This document shows, piece after piece, positions 44,156-55,864 of a stretch of 64,000 nt of DNA; within the stretch, counting starts at the first letter, position 1, and the number at the start of each line of letters is the position of its first letter. The notes below the pieces were generated by a model. It saw only the letters and a list, made by a program, of their open reading frames with translations. It ran no database searches and was not told the DNA's origin. Source of the stretch: Phyllostachys edulis (taxonomy: Eukaryota > Streptophyta > Magnoliopsida > Poales > Poaceae). The position numbers were made by a program, and so were the translations under genes. The DNA is taken from positions 112,988,939 through 113,052,938 of the forward strand of contig CM070562.1 in assembly GCA_036346405.1 (NCBI GenBank). The letters are read 5' to 3'.

Positions 44156-46096
44156 TATCCCTTGAATCCTCCCTTGGCTTCCTTTGCACACAATTGATCT
44201 TAGCCTTGCACTTTGTGCGTGGCTGAGCTCCTCATCCACAGACTCTCCAATTCTCCCACAGCCATTGTCGAGCTTGGAGCTCCTCGGTGGCAAAAAGGGT
44301 TCCAGTGGCCTCTTCCTCCCTCTCTCTTGTTTCTATCTGGGCCTTTCTCCTCTGCGACCTCAACCCTAACTTCACTGGTTGGGGCATTTGCAGAGGTGGC
44401 CTAGTGGAGCTTGAAGCTTGGAGTTGAAGGTTGGACTTGAAGCGGTGGAGCTCCCTGCCTTCTCCAACTCGAGCCGCCACCGCCATCGACCTCATCCGGC
44501 ATCTTTAGGACCTCCAGGTAACTCCCCGGTAATCCCTTAGATGTTTGGGCACCCGCTGAATGCATGTCGCGAGCTTTTCTTGGCGACGCTTGAATGTCGC
44601 GGAGCTCTATTTTGCATTTTGTCTTTGGCGTCTTTGGTCATTCTTGCCCTCTCCGGCTCACGGCGTTTAAGGCCGCCGCTGGTGAGAGTAGGCCCACAGA
44701 TGCGCTGGCTATTGCGGTCCCGACGGTGCCCTCGGTCTTGCGCCATTGCGTTCTAAATCGCCGGCGATAAGCCGTGGGGCGCCTCAAATCTTTGTCGGAC
44801 GTCCCGCCAGTGCTCATTGTCGTTTTAGGACAAAGAATTGCCGCTTTAATACCTCAATCATTGTAATCATTGGGTGGGTCTTAAATGCCTTTTAATCCGC
44901 CTTTGTTGCGCATTTAAGATCTTGCGCGCGGACCTCCTCGCTGTCCCGCGCGCATTTATTCCATGTCCAAGCGCGTGAGTTAGGGCGCTGGGTCTGGACA
45001 TCCAGACCTCCTCCGAGGAGATCTGGAGCGTCCAAGACCTCCTTCTTGCGATCTTGGCCGTCCGGACCTCCTTGGAGGTCTCGTGGCGTTAGATCTCTGC
45101 GTGGGACCTCCTCGAAGTCATCTCACCGTTGAGGACCTCCCCTTTAGATCTGGTCCGTTCGGACCTCCCTCCCATGTTGTGGTTCGTTGATTCACCATCA
45201 ACGGCCACGACCTCCCTCACCTCACGCGATGTGCGTTGCTAGGAGGTCCAGGACCTCTGGACCTCACGTCTTGCTGCGTGTGTGTTGTTCTCTGGGAGGT
45301 CTTGAGCCGTCGATCTGAGATCTCGTGGCTCACGTCCTCCCGGCTGTGTGTTTTCTTTTTAAGAAATTCCATTGAAGTCTTAATTATAAATGTAATAAGG
45401 TATAAACTTTAGAATTCCATATCTTTTGCATTTTAAACCCAAATAAGGTCATTCAAATTGTGTTAGCTCAGTCTTGAACTTGACTTTAATCCAAAAATGA
45501 TTGTAAGTTGAGTTCAGCTCCAGAGCACAGTTTGCCCTTAGATTTTAAAACCAACTTTAAATATACACTTAAATCAACGCTTAACTTGTAAAATACGTAA
45601 CTAATGCTCTGTGGATTATTTTTGAGTGAGACCAACCTTGTTGGTTTCTCTAATAATGAACTCACTGTGAAAATTAGTTTTGAGCATGTTGTGTTATAAA
45701 AATGAGGACTTGTGCATTATAATTTTGTTCAAGTTCTTGTTTTTGAAAAATTATAGAAAGTGCAATATAGCTCCAAATGAGGTGAACTCAATTGTGTTAT
45801 TCATCTCATGAGGTGCTGGTTTTACAGTAAAAATTTCTGTATCACCACCTTTCTAGAAAATGTTGCCTCATAATTAAATTAGTGAATAGTGCAGTTTGGT
45901 ATTTTAGGGGCTGAGCAGAATTGTTTTGCTCATAACTTTTGCATTGAGAATCCAAATCAATTGGTTCTTGTTGCAAAATTCCCTAAAAATCACCCTCTTG
46001 CTGCTGTAGAAAATTCAGAGAATTTGGAGTTCGTTTGTTGTGCTGTCTTTGTTGTTTTTCGTCGTTCTTATCGGTTCTTTATCGCTTTTCCGTTAG

Positions 46097-46203
46097 GCTT
46101 CGACATTTGTGGCGATCCCGAGAGTGACCCTCCGCAACAAATTGACCAGCAACAGCAAGGCAAGCAGTTTGATCATATCCCCTCTAACGCCCCATTACTT
46201 TAA
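46097..46203 (+). other. Candidate LTR-embedded exon in solo X LTR
   Basis: Acceptor CGCTTTTCCGTTAG (AG 46,095-46,096), then two bases and 34 codons to a TAA. The frame begins Phe-Asp-Ile and contains QQQQGKQFDH. The full-length X LTRs carry the same block at 51,978 and 62,383 but with a one-base slip at a GGCGACC or AGCGACC site. Confidence 0.5.
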
Positions 46204-47746
46204 AGGTTAATATGTTGTTTTACTTCTATGTATGCATGCTACTTTGTGTTAAATGTCGCTAGTAATCCTATAGTTGCATGATCTGTAGGAGTGTTTATCC
46301 TCTACTACCTATGAGCCTAGGTTACTTGCTGTGGTTTGAGCTCGTTGGATGAGCTCTTATCACTTAGTAGTTACGTTTTCTACTGCTTAGACATGCTTAG
46401 TAACGGTAGTAATGGGCGATCATCGACTTAGTCGATGGTCTTGATCACACAAGTATAATTATTCCTCCTATATGTCCAGCACTTGTGCTTTGATTAATTT
46501 GTAAAATCAAAACTGAAAATAAAATGTTGATTTAGACTTGGGCATATTGGATGGATGGTGCGGTTTTGAATGTGGTAGTATGCCCGAGTCATTAGGACCG
46601 AGTTACTTGCACCACCGCTTACGAGCAATGTTATGTGCTAACCACACGAGGGGATATGGGACCTCTCTTGACTAAGTACTTTGGGAGGTGTTAATTATGA
46701 GCTGGTTGGTGGGTATGTTTTAATAAAATGTGTGTGCGTGGTGTTGGGAGGAGCATTGGCGGAGCCAGTTAGGTCATCTAATGTGTCCTTGTCCCGTGTT
46801 AGTGCGGCTCGTAATTAGCATCGTCCATTGGAAATGTCTCGTAGGACTTAGCCGTGCGGCATACCAAAGGTAGTGTGCCTAAAGGAAAGGCGGTCCGGCG
46901 TGTGGGTACATTGGTACACCCTCGCAGGTTAAAACTATTCAATAGCCTCGCCCTAGGTTATGGACACGCTTCGGATCGCCCGTGAGAACTAGACTACAAC
47001 CTTTAATTAAAACTTGACATGGTTGGTATGAACGGGAGTTCATGCTATTGTTGTGGTGACTATTGGGTTAGTCACTTCCAGGGTTGATCTTGTTGTTGTT
47101 ACTATGTTATTATCTCGTTGTTATTTCAACAATTAAAATGCTTTGCCAAATTGCCTTCAATCTATTATGTTATTGCAATTGAAACTTGCTTTATGCTAAA
47201 ATGAGTCCAAAGCCTCATCCACTTAAATAAAGCTTGCATGTAGCTATTTATAGTTCTGTTATCTCACACGTAAGTCTTGCGGAGTACTTTATGTACTCAT
47301 CTGCCCGTGGTTGTGGTATTTTGGTGGCTTTTGTTGCAGAGGAAGAAGGAGAGCTCCTTGAGCCTCTCTTTTGTGCTACGTGTTGCAGTTTCTTCGACGA
47401 CTAGCTTGGCGGTCCGGTCAGATGCCTAGGGGTTAAGGCACACTGATTGGCTTTGTGTTATAGCCATCTTTATGGCACTTTTGCTTCCGCTGTTATCTTG
47501 TAGTTCTTGTTGTTATTTGGCCAAAAGGCCCCTCTTTTGTAATAACCTATTCCTTAGTAATATTAACTTCTGGTTTGTTGCTTATGTACTATGTGTTGTA
47601 TGGAATTGATACATTCTTTTGTTGTGAGGTATGTATCTTGCGATTCAGGAAGTATACATCTCTCGAGACCGGTTTATTTGGTTGATAATACTAGGTCAAT
47701 TGGATGACTAAGTATTATGAGCCTAATAAATGTCCGGGTGCTCACA

Positions 47747-47751
47747 CACAC
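47747..47751. repeat. Target duplication of the solo X LTR, right copy (CACAC)
   Basis: See the left copy at 42,489-42,493. Confidence 0.7.
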
Positions 47752-48292
47752 CTATTACCAATGAGGTAATGGCGCCAAATTTTAAGGCATGAACCACGGC
47801 AGCCAACTCTAGGTCATGAGTAGGGTAGTTTGCTTCATGAGGCTTCAAGCGTCTTGAAGCGTAGGCTACTACTTTTCTCATCCTGCATTAGAACACAGAT
47901 CAAGTCCTTGCTTTGATGCATCACAAAAACTTCAAATCTTTCGACATCCGGAAGAACCAAAACTGCAGAGGTCAACTTTCTCTTGAGCTCTTGGAAGCTC
48001 TGTTCACAACTGAGGTCCAAAGGAACTTCTTTTCTTTCTTTAACGGTGAGTGAGAGGTTTTGCAATCCGGGAGAAGCCTTCAATAAACCTTCAGAATAGC
48101 TGGCCATGCCAAGAAAACTTCGAACTTGAGGCACGGTCCTAGGGGTTCCCAATTGAGCACATCTTGAACCTTACTAGGGTTGATGACACTCCTTCTTTTG
48201 ACAAAACATGCCCCAAAAAGACCACTTCTTTTAGCCAAAACTCACACTTACTAAATTTGGCAAAGAGCTGATGAGCTCTCAGCTTTTCCAAA
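47752..48292 (-). pseudogene. pol: Element E RT C-terminus and start of RNase H
   Basis: From 48,292 leftward: HLEKLRAHQLFAKFSKCEFW, then VVFLGHVLSKEGV, the standard RT thumb block. After a one-base break at about 48,150 comes TVPQVRSFLGMASY and a DLSCEQSFQELKRKL block, leading into RNase H. Then VVAYASRRLKPHEANYPTHD (47,880-47,820) and, after one missing base, the WRHYLIG block up to the solo LTR junction. The Gypsy order is normal, and upstream RT is lost to element X. Confidence 0.85.
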
Positions 48293-51200
48293 TGTGACAT
48301 CCCAAATGTATAATTAGGGTTATTCAAGCATAATTATATGTGTAGAAATTAAAACTTTTTCTCACATCTTGAAAAACCCTAAAATCTCATGTGATTCTTG
48401 TCCAAGAGTTGTGTAATCTAAAAACACAAAGCTCTTGTTGACCAAAAGTCAAATTCATTTTCCATCCATCTTAAATCTTGTGCCAATCAATTGGAAATAT
48501 TTTCCCTTGGTCCAAAAACTGATGTGGGACCCCTCTGAAAAATATCATGAGTTATAACACTTGTTGATAATTTTTGGAGGCAAAACAATCCTTTAAACAA
48601 CCTTCATGAATTTCCTGAGAAAATGCAGTGCATAATAACCTCTGAAAATTTTATGCAAGGTTAAGCTCATTGTCAGCAAGCTCCTGTAAAAATTTCATGA
48701 ATTTTGGAGTTGAAATGCTATCCCAAACAATTCTGTTAAGTCTCAATTGTTAGAAACTAAATTTAAAAGCCTACACTGCTCCTTGGGCTAGCCATGTTCA
48801 AGTTTGGTCCAAATTTCAACCATGTCCGCACCTCGTGAGACCTCATCCCCACCTTGATCATCAGTCGTGGTGTTGGATCTACATCCAACCGCCACGACCT
48901 CCTCTCAGTCAACACTTGCAGGACCTCCCAACCTTGTCTGGTCATAGCCCTTGGATTAACATCCAGCCGGCCTACGACCTCCCTGCTATCAAACCTCAAA
49001 AACCACCTTCCACCTTGTTGAGGTCTTGGCCCTTGGATTCAAGATCCACGGCCCTGACCTCCCCTCACTGTTAAGCTAAGCAAACATCCCACCTACATGA
49101 GGTCACAGCCGTTGGATCAAAGATCCACGGTCATGACCTCCCCTGTGTGTCAAACCTCAAAGTCTACATCCCACCTTGATGAGGTCACACCATTGGATCA
49201 AAATCCATGGTCACGACCTCCTCCTCTCAATCTAACTAACAGACCTCCTTTTTAGCTGTTGAGGTCGTGCTGTTGGATTCAGATCCAAAGGCCACGACCT
49301 CCTCTGAAAAACATCACGGCAAGGTCCTCCCGCCTTGGTGAGGTCGTAGCCCTTAGATCTAAATCTAAAGGCCATGACCTCCCTTGTGCGTTGCGCAAGC
49401 TCAGGACCTCCACCTCTTTTGATCGTAGCCCTTAGATCTAAATCTTAAGGTCCTGACCTCCCTTGCCTGTTGCGCATCATATCAGACCTCCCCGGTCATT
49501 GTGTGCCCTTGGATTTAAATCCAAAGGCCATGACCTCCCCTCATGTCTTTTTGATCGCGTGCAGATTAAGTCCTCACTTGGAGGTCCGCACTGGTTGGAT
49601 GGAGATCCAACGCTTTGGACCTCTGTCCCTTTTCCTCACGTGCGTTTTTCGATTAAGAAATCGGAGGCCACGACCTCCCACCCTTGATCGTGTGGTGGGA
49701 CCTCCTCCCGCCACTTAAAACATAACGGTTCAAAATTGGATCCGATGGTTAGGACCTCTCCCGGTCTTATCCAACGGTCACCAAGACCTCCTGTTCTTCT
49801 CCTTCCTCCGGCGCGCATGCTAGCTCGAGCGATGCATTAATGTGTGTCGACCTTGGGGTACATTATATGACTCTTTCTTGACCGCATTTATCTTGGTCGA
49901 CTTTCATCTCATTAGTCACCTCGGCCTTTGTCACCTTGTCAACCTTTATGTCTTGTCCACCCCATGGACCAACCCGGTGGGCTAAGCTCACCATGGAGCT
50001 TAGCCCGACTCATAACCTTCACCTCGGTCTATAAGTCACCCCCAGGAATCCTCCCTTGGCTTCCTTTGCACACAATTGACCTCGGCCTTGCACTTGTGCG
50101 TGGTGAGCTCCTCATCCCAAACTCACCTCCCATCTTGGCGCCATTGTTGATGTCCTTGGAGCTCCTCGGTGAGACAAGGGTTCGAGTGGCTCCTCCTTCA
50201 AACCTTGCTCACTTTTGCTCCTGAAAACCTCTTGGAAGTTAACCCTAACTTGAATTGTTTGGGCATTTTTGAGAGGTGGACAAAGTCGAGCTTGGGTCGG
50301 TGCCTTGGGTCAGAAGCTTCTTGCCTTCCCCAACTCCGGTCATCACCTCCACGACCTCCCGGCACCTTAGGACCTCCGTACACCTCCTGTTAGTCCTTTA
50401 GATCTTGGCACCCGCTTGAATGCATGTTGCGGAGCTTAAGTTTTAGCACACGCTTGATTGTCGCATGAGCTCCATTTTGCATTTTCGTATTTTGGCCGTG
50501 CGGGTTGTGTTTGTCCTCTCGGCTCGCCCGGCGATTAAAACCGTCGTCGCCGTCGAGAATGAGTCCATGGTGTCGCGCAACACTATTGCGCTGCACGGGA
50601 TGTCCTTAGTTCTCGCCCGAGGTCTACATCGCCGGCGATGACCAAATCTTTGAGCTCGGGTCTTTGTCCGGACAGCGGCGCACCGTTGTCGTTTTAGGGC
50701 CGAGATTTGCCGTGTTTAATCGGTCATCAATTGCTCAATCTTGCAATCATTGGTTGGGTCTTGATGTTCTTAAATCCACCATTTATTGTGCGATTAAGAC
50801 CTCCAGCGGACCTCCTTGTGTCCTCGCAAGCATTAACCTCTTGTCCAAGCGCGTGCGTGCGCAACCGCGTGGTTGTGAGCTCGGGGCGTCGGCACCTCCT
50901 CCAAGAAATCTGGGCGTCCAAGACCTCCCTTGCGCAATCGTGGCCGTCTGCACCTCCACGGGAGTGTGTGATGTTAGATCTATCGCTTAGGACCTCCTCG
51001 AGGTCATCTCACCGCTTGAGGACCTCCCTTTAGATCTGGTCGTTCGGGACCTCCTTTCTGTGTTGTGGTCAGTTGGATCTCCCATCTCTGACCACGACCT
51101 CCCCTCACCTCGCGCATGTGAGTTGCTAAGAGGTCCAGACCTCTGGACTTCACGTCTTGGCGTGTGTGATGTTCTCTGGGAGGTCTTGAGCCGTTGGATC

Positions 51201-53611
51201 TGAGATCTGTGGCTCACGTCCTCCCATACCCTTGTGAGTTTTAGAAATTCGGTGAAGTCTTAGTTATAGACTGAAATAAGGTATAGACTTTAGAATTTCA
51301 TATCTTCTTCGTTTTAAATCCTTTTGAGGTCATTCAAATTGTGTTAGCTCTGTCTTGAACTTAACTTTAATCCAAAAATGATTGTAAGTTGAGTTCAGCT
51401 CAGAGCTGATTAGCCACTAGGTTTTAAAACTCCTTTGAATATACACTCAAAATTTATGTTTAACTTGTAAAACCCATAACTAATGCTCTGTGGGTTATTT
51501 GTGAGTAAACCCAATTTTGTTAGCTTCCTCTAATAATGAACTCACTGTGAGAATTAGTTACGAGCATGTTGTTGTTATAGAAATGAGGACTTGTGCATTA
51601 TAATTTTGTTCAAGTTCTTGTTTTTGAAAAATTATAGAAAGTGCATAATAGCTCCAAATGAGATGAACTCAATTGTGTTATTCATCTCATGAGGTGCTGG
51701 TTTTACAATAAAAATCTCAGCCTCACCACTTTTCTAGAAAATGTTGCCTCACAATTAAATTAGTGAATAGTGCAGTTTGGTAATTTTTAGGGCTGAGCAG
51801 AATTGTTTTGCTCATATCTTTTGCATTGAGAATCCAAATCCATTGGTTCTTGTTGCAAAATTTCCTAAAATCATCCCCTTGCTGCTGTAGAAAATTCAGG
51901 GTATTTGGAGTTCGTTTGCTGTGCTGTCTTTGTTGCCTTTCGTCGTTCTTATCGGTTCTTTATCGCTTTTCCGTTAGGTTTAGACATTTGTGGTGATCCC
52001 GAGGCGACCCTCTGCCACAATTTGAGCAACAGCAACAAGGCAAGCAGTTTGACCATTTCCCATCATGTCCCATTACTTTAGAGCTTAATACTTTGTTTTA
52101 CTTCTATGTATGCATGCTACTTTGTGTTAAATGTCGTTAGTAATCCTATAGTCGCATAATCTGTAGGAATTCTTTATCCTCTACTACCAATGAGCCTAGG
52201 TTATTAGCTGTGGTTTGAGCTCGTTGGATGAGCTCTTATCACTTAGTAGTTGCGTTTCCTCTTCGCTTAGACATGCTTAGCTATCGGTAGTATTGGGCGA
52301 TCATCGACTTAGTCGATGATCTTGATCACTCAAAATGATTATTACTCCTATATGTCCAGCACTTGTGCTTTGATTAATTGTAAAATCAAAAGCTGAAAAT
52401 AAAAGATTGATTTAGACTTGGGCATATTGGATGGATGGTGCGGTTTTTGGAATGTGGTGGTATGCTGGGTCCCTAAGGACCGAGTACTTGGGTCACTAAG
52501 CCAAGCGCTTTTGCGTACTAACCACTTGAGGCATATGGAACCCCTCTTGACTAAGTACTCTAGGAGGTGTTAATTATGGCGAGCTCGGTTGGTGTGTTTT
52601 CAAAAACAAATGTATATGTATAGTGTGGGAGGGAGCATTAGCTTAGGGTAGGTCGTCTAATGTCTCCTTCTCCCGTGGGTTGTGCAGCTCGTAATTAGCA
52701 TTCATCCTTTGGAAAGGTCTCGTAGGACTTAGCGTGCAGACACACCTTGGAAGTGTGCGTAAAGGAAAGGCGATCGGCGTGTGGAGTGCAGTGGTACACC
52801 TGCGAGGGATAAAACTATTGAATAGCCTCGTCCTAGGTTATGGACATGCTTGGTAAGGTCGTTCAAGACTAGTCTCAAACTTTTAATTAAAACTTGATGG
52901 GTTGGTATGAATGGATGTTCATGCTATTGTTGTGGTGACTTGGGTTAGTCACTTCGGGATTGTTCTTGTTGTTGTTATTATGTTATTATCGCGTTGTTAT
53001 TTCAACAATTAAAAATGCTTTGTCAAATTGCTTTCAATCTACTATGTTATTGCAAATGAAACTTGCTTTATGCTAAAATGAGTCCAAAGCCTCATCCACT
53101 TAAATCAAGCTTGCATGTAGCTAAATTATAGTTCTGTTATCTTACGTCGGTCTTGCGAGTACAATAAACAAGTTATTGTACTCATTTGCTTTAATTAACA
53201 ACTTTGTTGCGGAGGAGGTAGAGCCCAAAGGGCTTTACTTTTCTTGTTGTCTTGATGGTTGGGAGAAGCGACTAGCTTGGCGGTCGGTCGATTGCCTTGT
53301 GGGCTAAAGGCACCTTGGTTGGCTCTTATTTTGGCCATCTTTATGGCACTTTTGCTTCATTGTTATCTTTTGTAATTATTGTTATTTGGCCTAAGGGCCT
53401 CTCTTTTGTAATATCTATTCCATATTAATGTTAACCACGGTTTGTTGCTTATGTACTATGTGTTGTATGGAATTGATGCATTCTTTTGTTGTGAGGTATG
53501 TGTCTTGCATGCAGGAAGTATACATCTCTCGAGACCGAGTTTATTTGGTTGATAATACTAGGGTCAATTGGATGACTAAGTATTATGAGCCTAATAAATC
53601 CGGTGCTCACA
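48293..53611 (+). mobile_element. Family X 5' LTR (5.32 kb)
   Basis: TGTGACATCCC...CCGGTGCTCACA. It carries the palindrome array (48,836-49,770), promoter palindrome and TATA-like site (49,981-50,036), AT-rich part (51,240-51,960), acceptor with short exon from 51,978, CTATTGAATAG block (52,815-52,825) and an 11-bp-stem GAGTAC hairpin (53,157-53,183). An LTR of this length is well above the usual plant range. Confidence 0.9.
48836..49770. repeat. Palindrome array in X 5' LTR
   Basis: Same unit type as 43,029-43,830, with about ten units. Small indels relative to the 3' LTR copy (59,250-60,170) cluster at GTCG, GGCG and similar sites inside this array. Confidence 0.8.
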
Positions 53612-54380
53612 AAAGTTAGTATCGAGCCGTTATGACCGTAATAGCATAAGCTTGGTAGATCCTTAGGATATTTTGAAAACCTATTTTCAAAGCATCAAAT
53701 GAGTTTTGAAAGCTTAGGTAAATTCTCGGATTTTATTCCTTACCTATCTTAGCTTTCTCTTCTCATCCCACTCTAATTTGAGTTTTAAAAGTTGTTTTCC
53801 TCTCTTCCTTCTACAAAATAGTTGTTGTCGATTAACACTGGGTTTTGGGAGAACCAATGAGATTGGCAAATTGAAGTGTGAGCTGCCCACTACAAGGTTT
53901 TGAAGTTACGGAGTCGGTGATTACGACAAGGAGCTTGGATCTAAATCTGGACAGCAAGCATCAAATTTCAGGACAGCGATCTCAAAGGTTTCTAATTAGG
54001 ATAGATAATGAGAGGTTAATCAACTAAAACTTGTGGGAATAAAAGGGTAAGATGTGATACTAGTTAGCTAAGTATCTAACACTTATTTCGCTGATTTAAC
54101 CTTGCTCTTTAGTAGCATTAGCTCTCACCCTACAATCTGATTTTGATCTTCTCGACCAATTACTCGTTCATTCAATACGGGTTAGTTGAGTTGAGAAGTT
54201 GAGCCTTGCTTTTGGTGTTTCTTGGCTGTTTTAGAGTCTTTTAGAAGCTTTTTAAAGTTTAAATAACCGCTGATTTTGGCTTTCGTTTGGGGTGATATTC
54301 CATTCCCTAGTCGATCGCTTTTGCTTTCTTTAAGGCTTTGTTTTGGGTCTAGTTGCTAACCAAAAATTCCTTATAACAGG
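53612..54380 (+). other. Element X PBS and untranslated leader
   Basis: TTAGTATCGAGCCG at 53,616-53,629, directly after the LTR, is a diverged match to the tRNA-iMet site TGGTATCAGAGCC. The remaining leader (about 750 bases) is AT-rich and has no supported ORF. Confidence 0.6.
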
Positions 54381-55460
54381 ATGGCGGGCCTTTTCGTAGC
54401 GGCCAAGGCGATCACTGAGTCGGGACGAGGAGCTTCCTCCTCCTCCGACCATGGCCGAGGTTCTTCTTGGTCGGCGCAACCGCGCGGATGGCCGGAGAAG
54501 TTCTCTTGGGCGTCATCGCGCACACCTGCTTACTGGAGCTTGGGATCTGGGCGAGGAATGCCCATCGGCGCGTGGAGGACTCGCGGAGTTTCTTCGTACT
54601 CGGCCCCTACCTTTTCGGTCGAGGACCGCTCGTCTGAGCGATGGCCGTTTGGTTGGCGGAAGCTTCGGCATAGCGCATGCGAGGGAGCACGAAGGCGCTG
54701 TTACGCATCGCACCACCGGAGGTGCAGCCTTGTCATGGTGGGAGAACTTTCTCGCCATGCGGCCGTGGATCACACCGTCTCTTGGGAGGAGTTCGTCTTG
54801 CCTTCCGCGGGCTCACATCCTGCCGGCTTGATGGAGATCAAGAAGCGGGAGTTTCTTCTTGCTCAAGCAAGGCGTGCTTCGATCATGGAGTATGTCTCGA
54901 GTTCAACCATCTAGCTCGTTATGCTCACGAGGATGTGGCCTTGATATGGCCAGCGAGACCAAGTTCGAGCGTGGCTTGTCAGAGAGATGAAGGACAAGCT
55001 ATCCATTGTCGACTTTCACGATTTTTCGGTCCTTGGTCGACAAGGCCATTGTCATGAGAGCATTGACGAGGAGCTTATGGATTCCATAGCGGAAGTGGGA
55101 GGCCCATAAGTCATCGGGGCAGTTCCTCCGTCCCCGGAGAGCGATCTCGGTACCACTCTCACTCTTGGCGCCCAAGGTCACCTCCTGTTCCTCGTCCTTC
55201 GCAGCCGTGTCTCGATCCGTGCACTGCGAGTCACAGACGGCCCCATAACCCGGCATTGGGGTCACATGCTTCTCATGCAACGGAAGGGGCATTATCACGA
55301 ACCAATGCCCTAAGAAGCGAGGCGCCCCTCGTCCTAATGGAGGGCGCGGGCGGAAGGTGGTGCATCTCGGGACGAAAGATCGTCCGGCTACCCAAGGCGT
55401 GGGTAGTGGTCGCGTCAACGCCATCACCACAAAGGAGGCTCGGGAGGCACCCGGCGTCGT
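54381..55460 (+). pseudogene. gag: Element X gag, frameshifted
   Basis: ATG at 54,381 opens MAGLFVAAKAI. The capsid core is recognisable at 54,720-54,900 from WWENFLAM, VSWEEF and AGLMEIKKREFL blocks distributed over three frames, followed by EYVSEFNHLARYA-like and MKDKLS-like blocks. No intact CCHC knuckle was found in 55,150-55,300, where one would be expected. Slips occur about every 100-200 bases, mostly in GC-rich sequence, so consensus error is a real alternative to true decay. Confidence 0.75.
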
Positions 55461-55461
55461 G

Positions 55462-55860
55462 CTAGGTACACTTTCATTAACTCTCATCCCGCTCTTTGTT
55501 TTGTTTGATTCAGGAGCATCTCATTCATTGTTTACGAGTCTTTTTTGCTTGTTGGAGGGCTTCTTTTCTCTCCATTGTCGGTCCCTTCTCATTCGCTCTC
55601 GGGCTTGGAGTTGAGGCTGAGGTTGAGTGTAGGGATGTCCTATCGAGATCGGCGTGAGGGTTCTTAGCGAACCTTATCCTTCTCCATTCGGCGAGTCTAG
55701 ATGTGATTCTTGGTATGGATTGGTTGTCTCGGCACATGGGACAAATCGATTCGCCGAGGCTCATCTCTCTATCTAGTCCTTCCGGGCGCGGTTTGCTTCT
55801 CGCCAAGTCGCTAGATCCTCATCTCTTCGGCGCTTGAAGCGAAGCCCGCTCTAGATATTA
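55462..55860 (+). pseudogene. Element X aspartic protease region
   Basis: PLFVLFDSGASHSLF with the active-site Asp at 55,507-55,509 is in an open frame. Downstream, DVILGMDWLS-type residues are readable near 55,690-55,730, a hallmark of the Gypsy protease-RT linker. Confidence 0.8.
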
Positions 55861-55864
55861 GCGA

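Larger units (their letters stand above)
42494..47746 (+). mobile_element. Solo LTR of family X (5.25 kb)
   Basis: Starts T(C)GTAACATCCC with one extra C and ends GGTGCTCACA, flanked by CACAA/CACAC. No PBS or PPT adjoins it and element E coding resumes on both sides, so unequal recombination between LTRs removed the internal part. Content: AT-rich U3 (42,500-42,960), palindrome array (43,029-43,830), GCTAAGCTC/GAGCTTAGC palindrome and TATA (44,099-44,155), leader without ATG, donor CTCCAG|GTAACT (44,518/44,519), AT-rich stretch (45,350-46,000), acceptor and short exon (46,097-46,203), CTATTCAATAG block (46,935-46,945), GAGTAC hairpin (47,282-47,298). Confidence 0.9.
36586..48292 (-). mobile_element. 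Element E: Tekay/Del-like Ty3/Gypsy element, 3' part, broken by two family X insertions
   Basis: The 3' LTR (D) is at 36,586-40,748, then on the minus strand rising rightward: PPT, pol C-terminus, integrase, RNase H, RT. RNase H is split by a solo X LTR (42,494-47,746), and RT is cut at 48,292 by full-length X; the remaining gag and 5' LTR must lie beyond the window. The left outer flank is AACAG (36,581-36,585), within LTR C. The pol tail NLGVEIPLRGEGL just before the LTR resembles the end of X pol (NLGDEIFV), so E and X are related. Confidence 0.8.

Noticed and set aside
45889..46203. 104-codon plus-strand frame in the solo X LTR as a stand-alone gene
   Set aside because: The ATG-proximal half is AT-rich intron-like sequence and is broken in both full-length X LTRs; only the part after the TAG at 46,096 is conserved, so it was reported as a candidate exon instead.
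54513..54773. Minus-strand frame inside X gag
   Set aside because: It lies opposite recognisable capsid sequence on the plus strand; no family resemblance.
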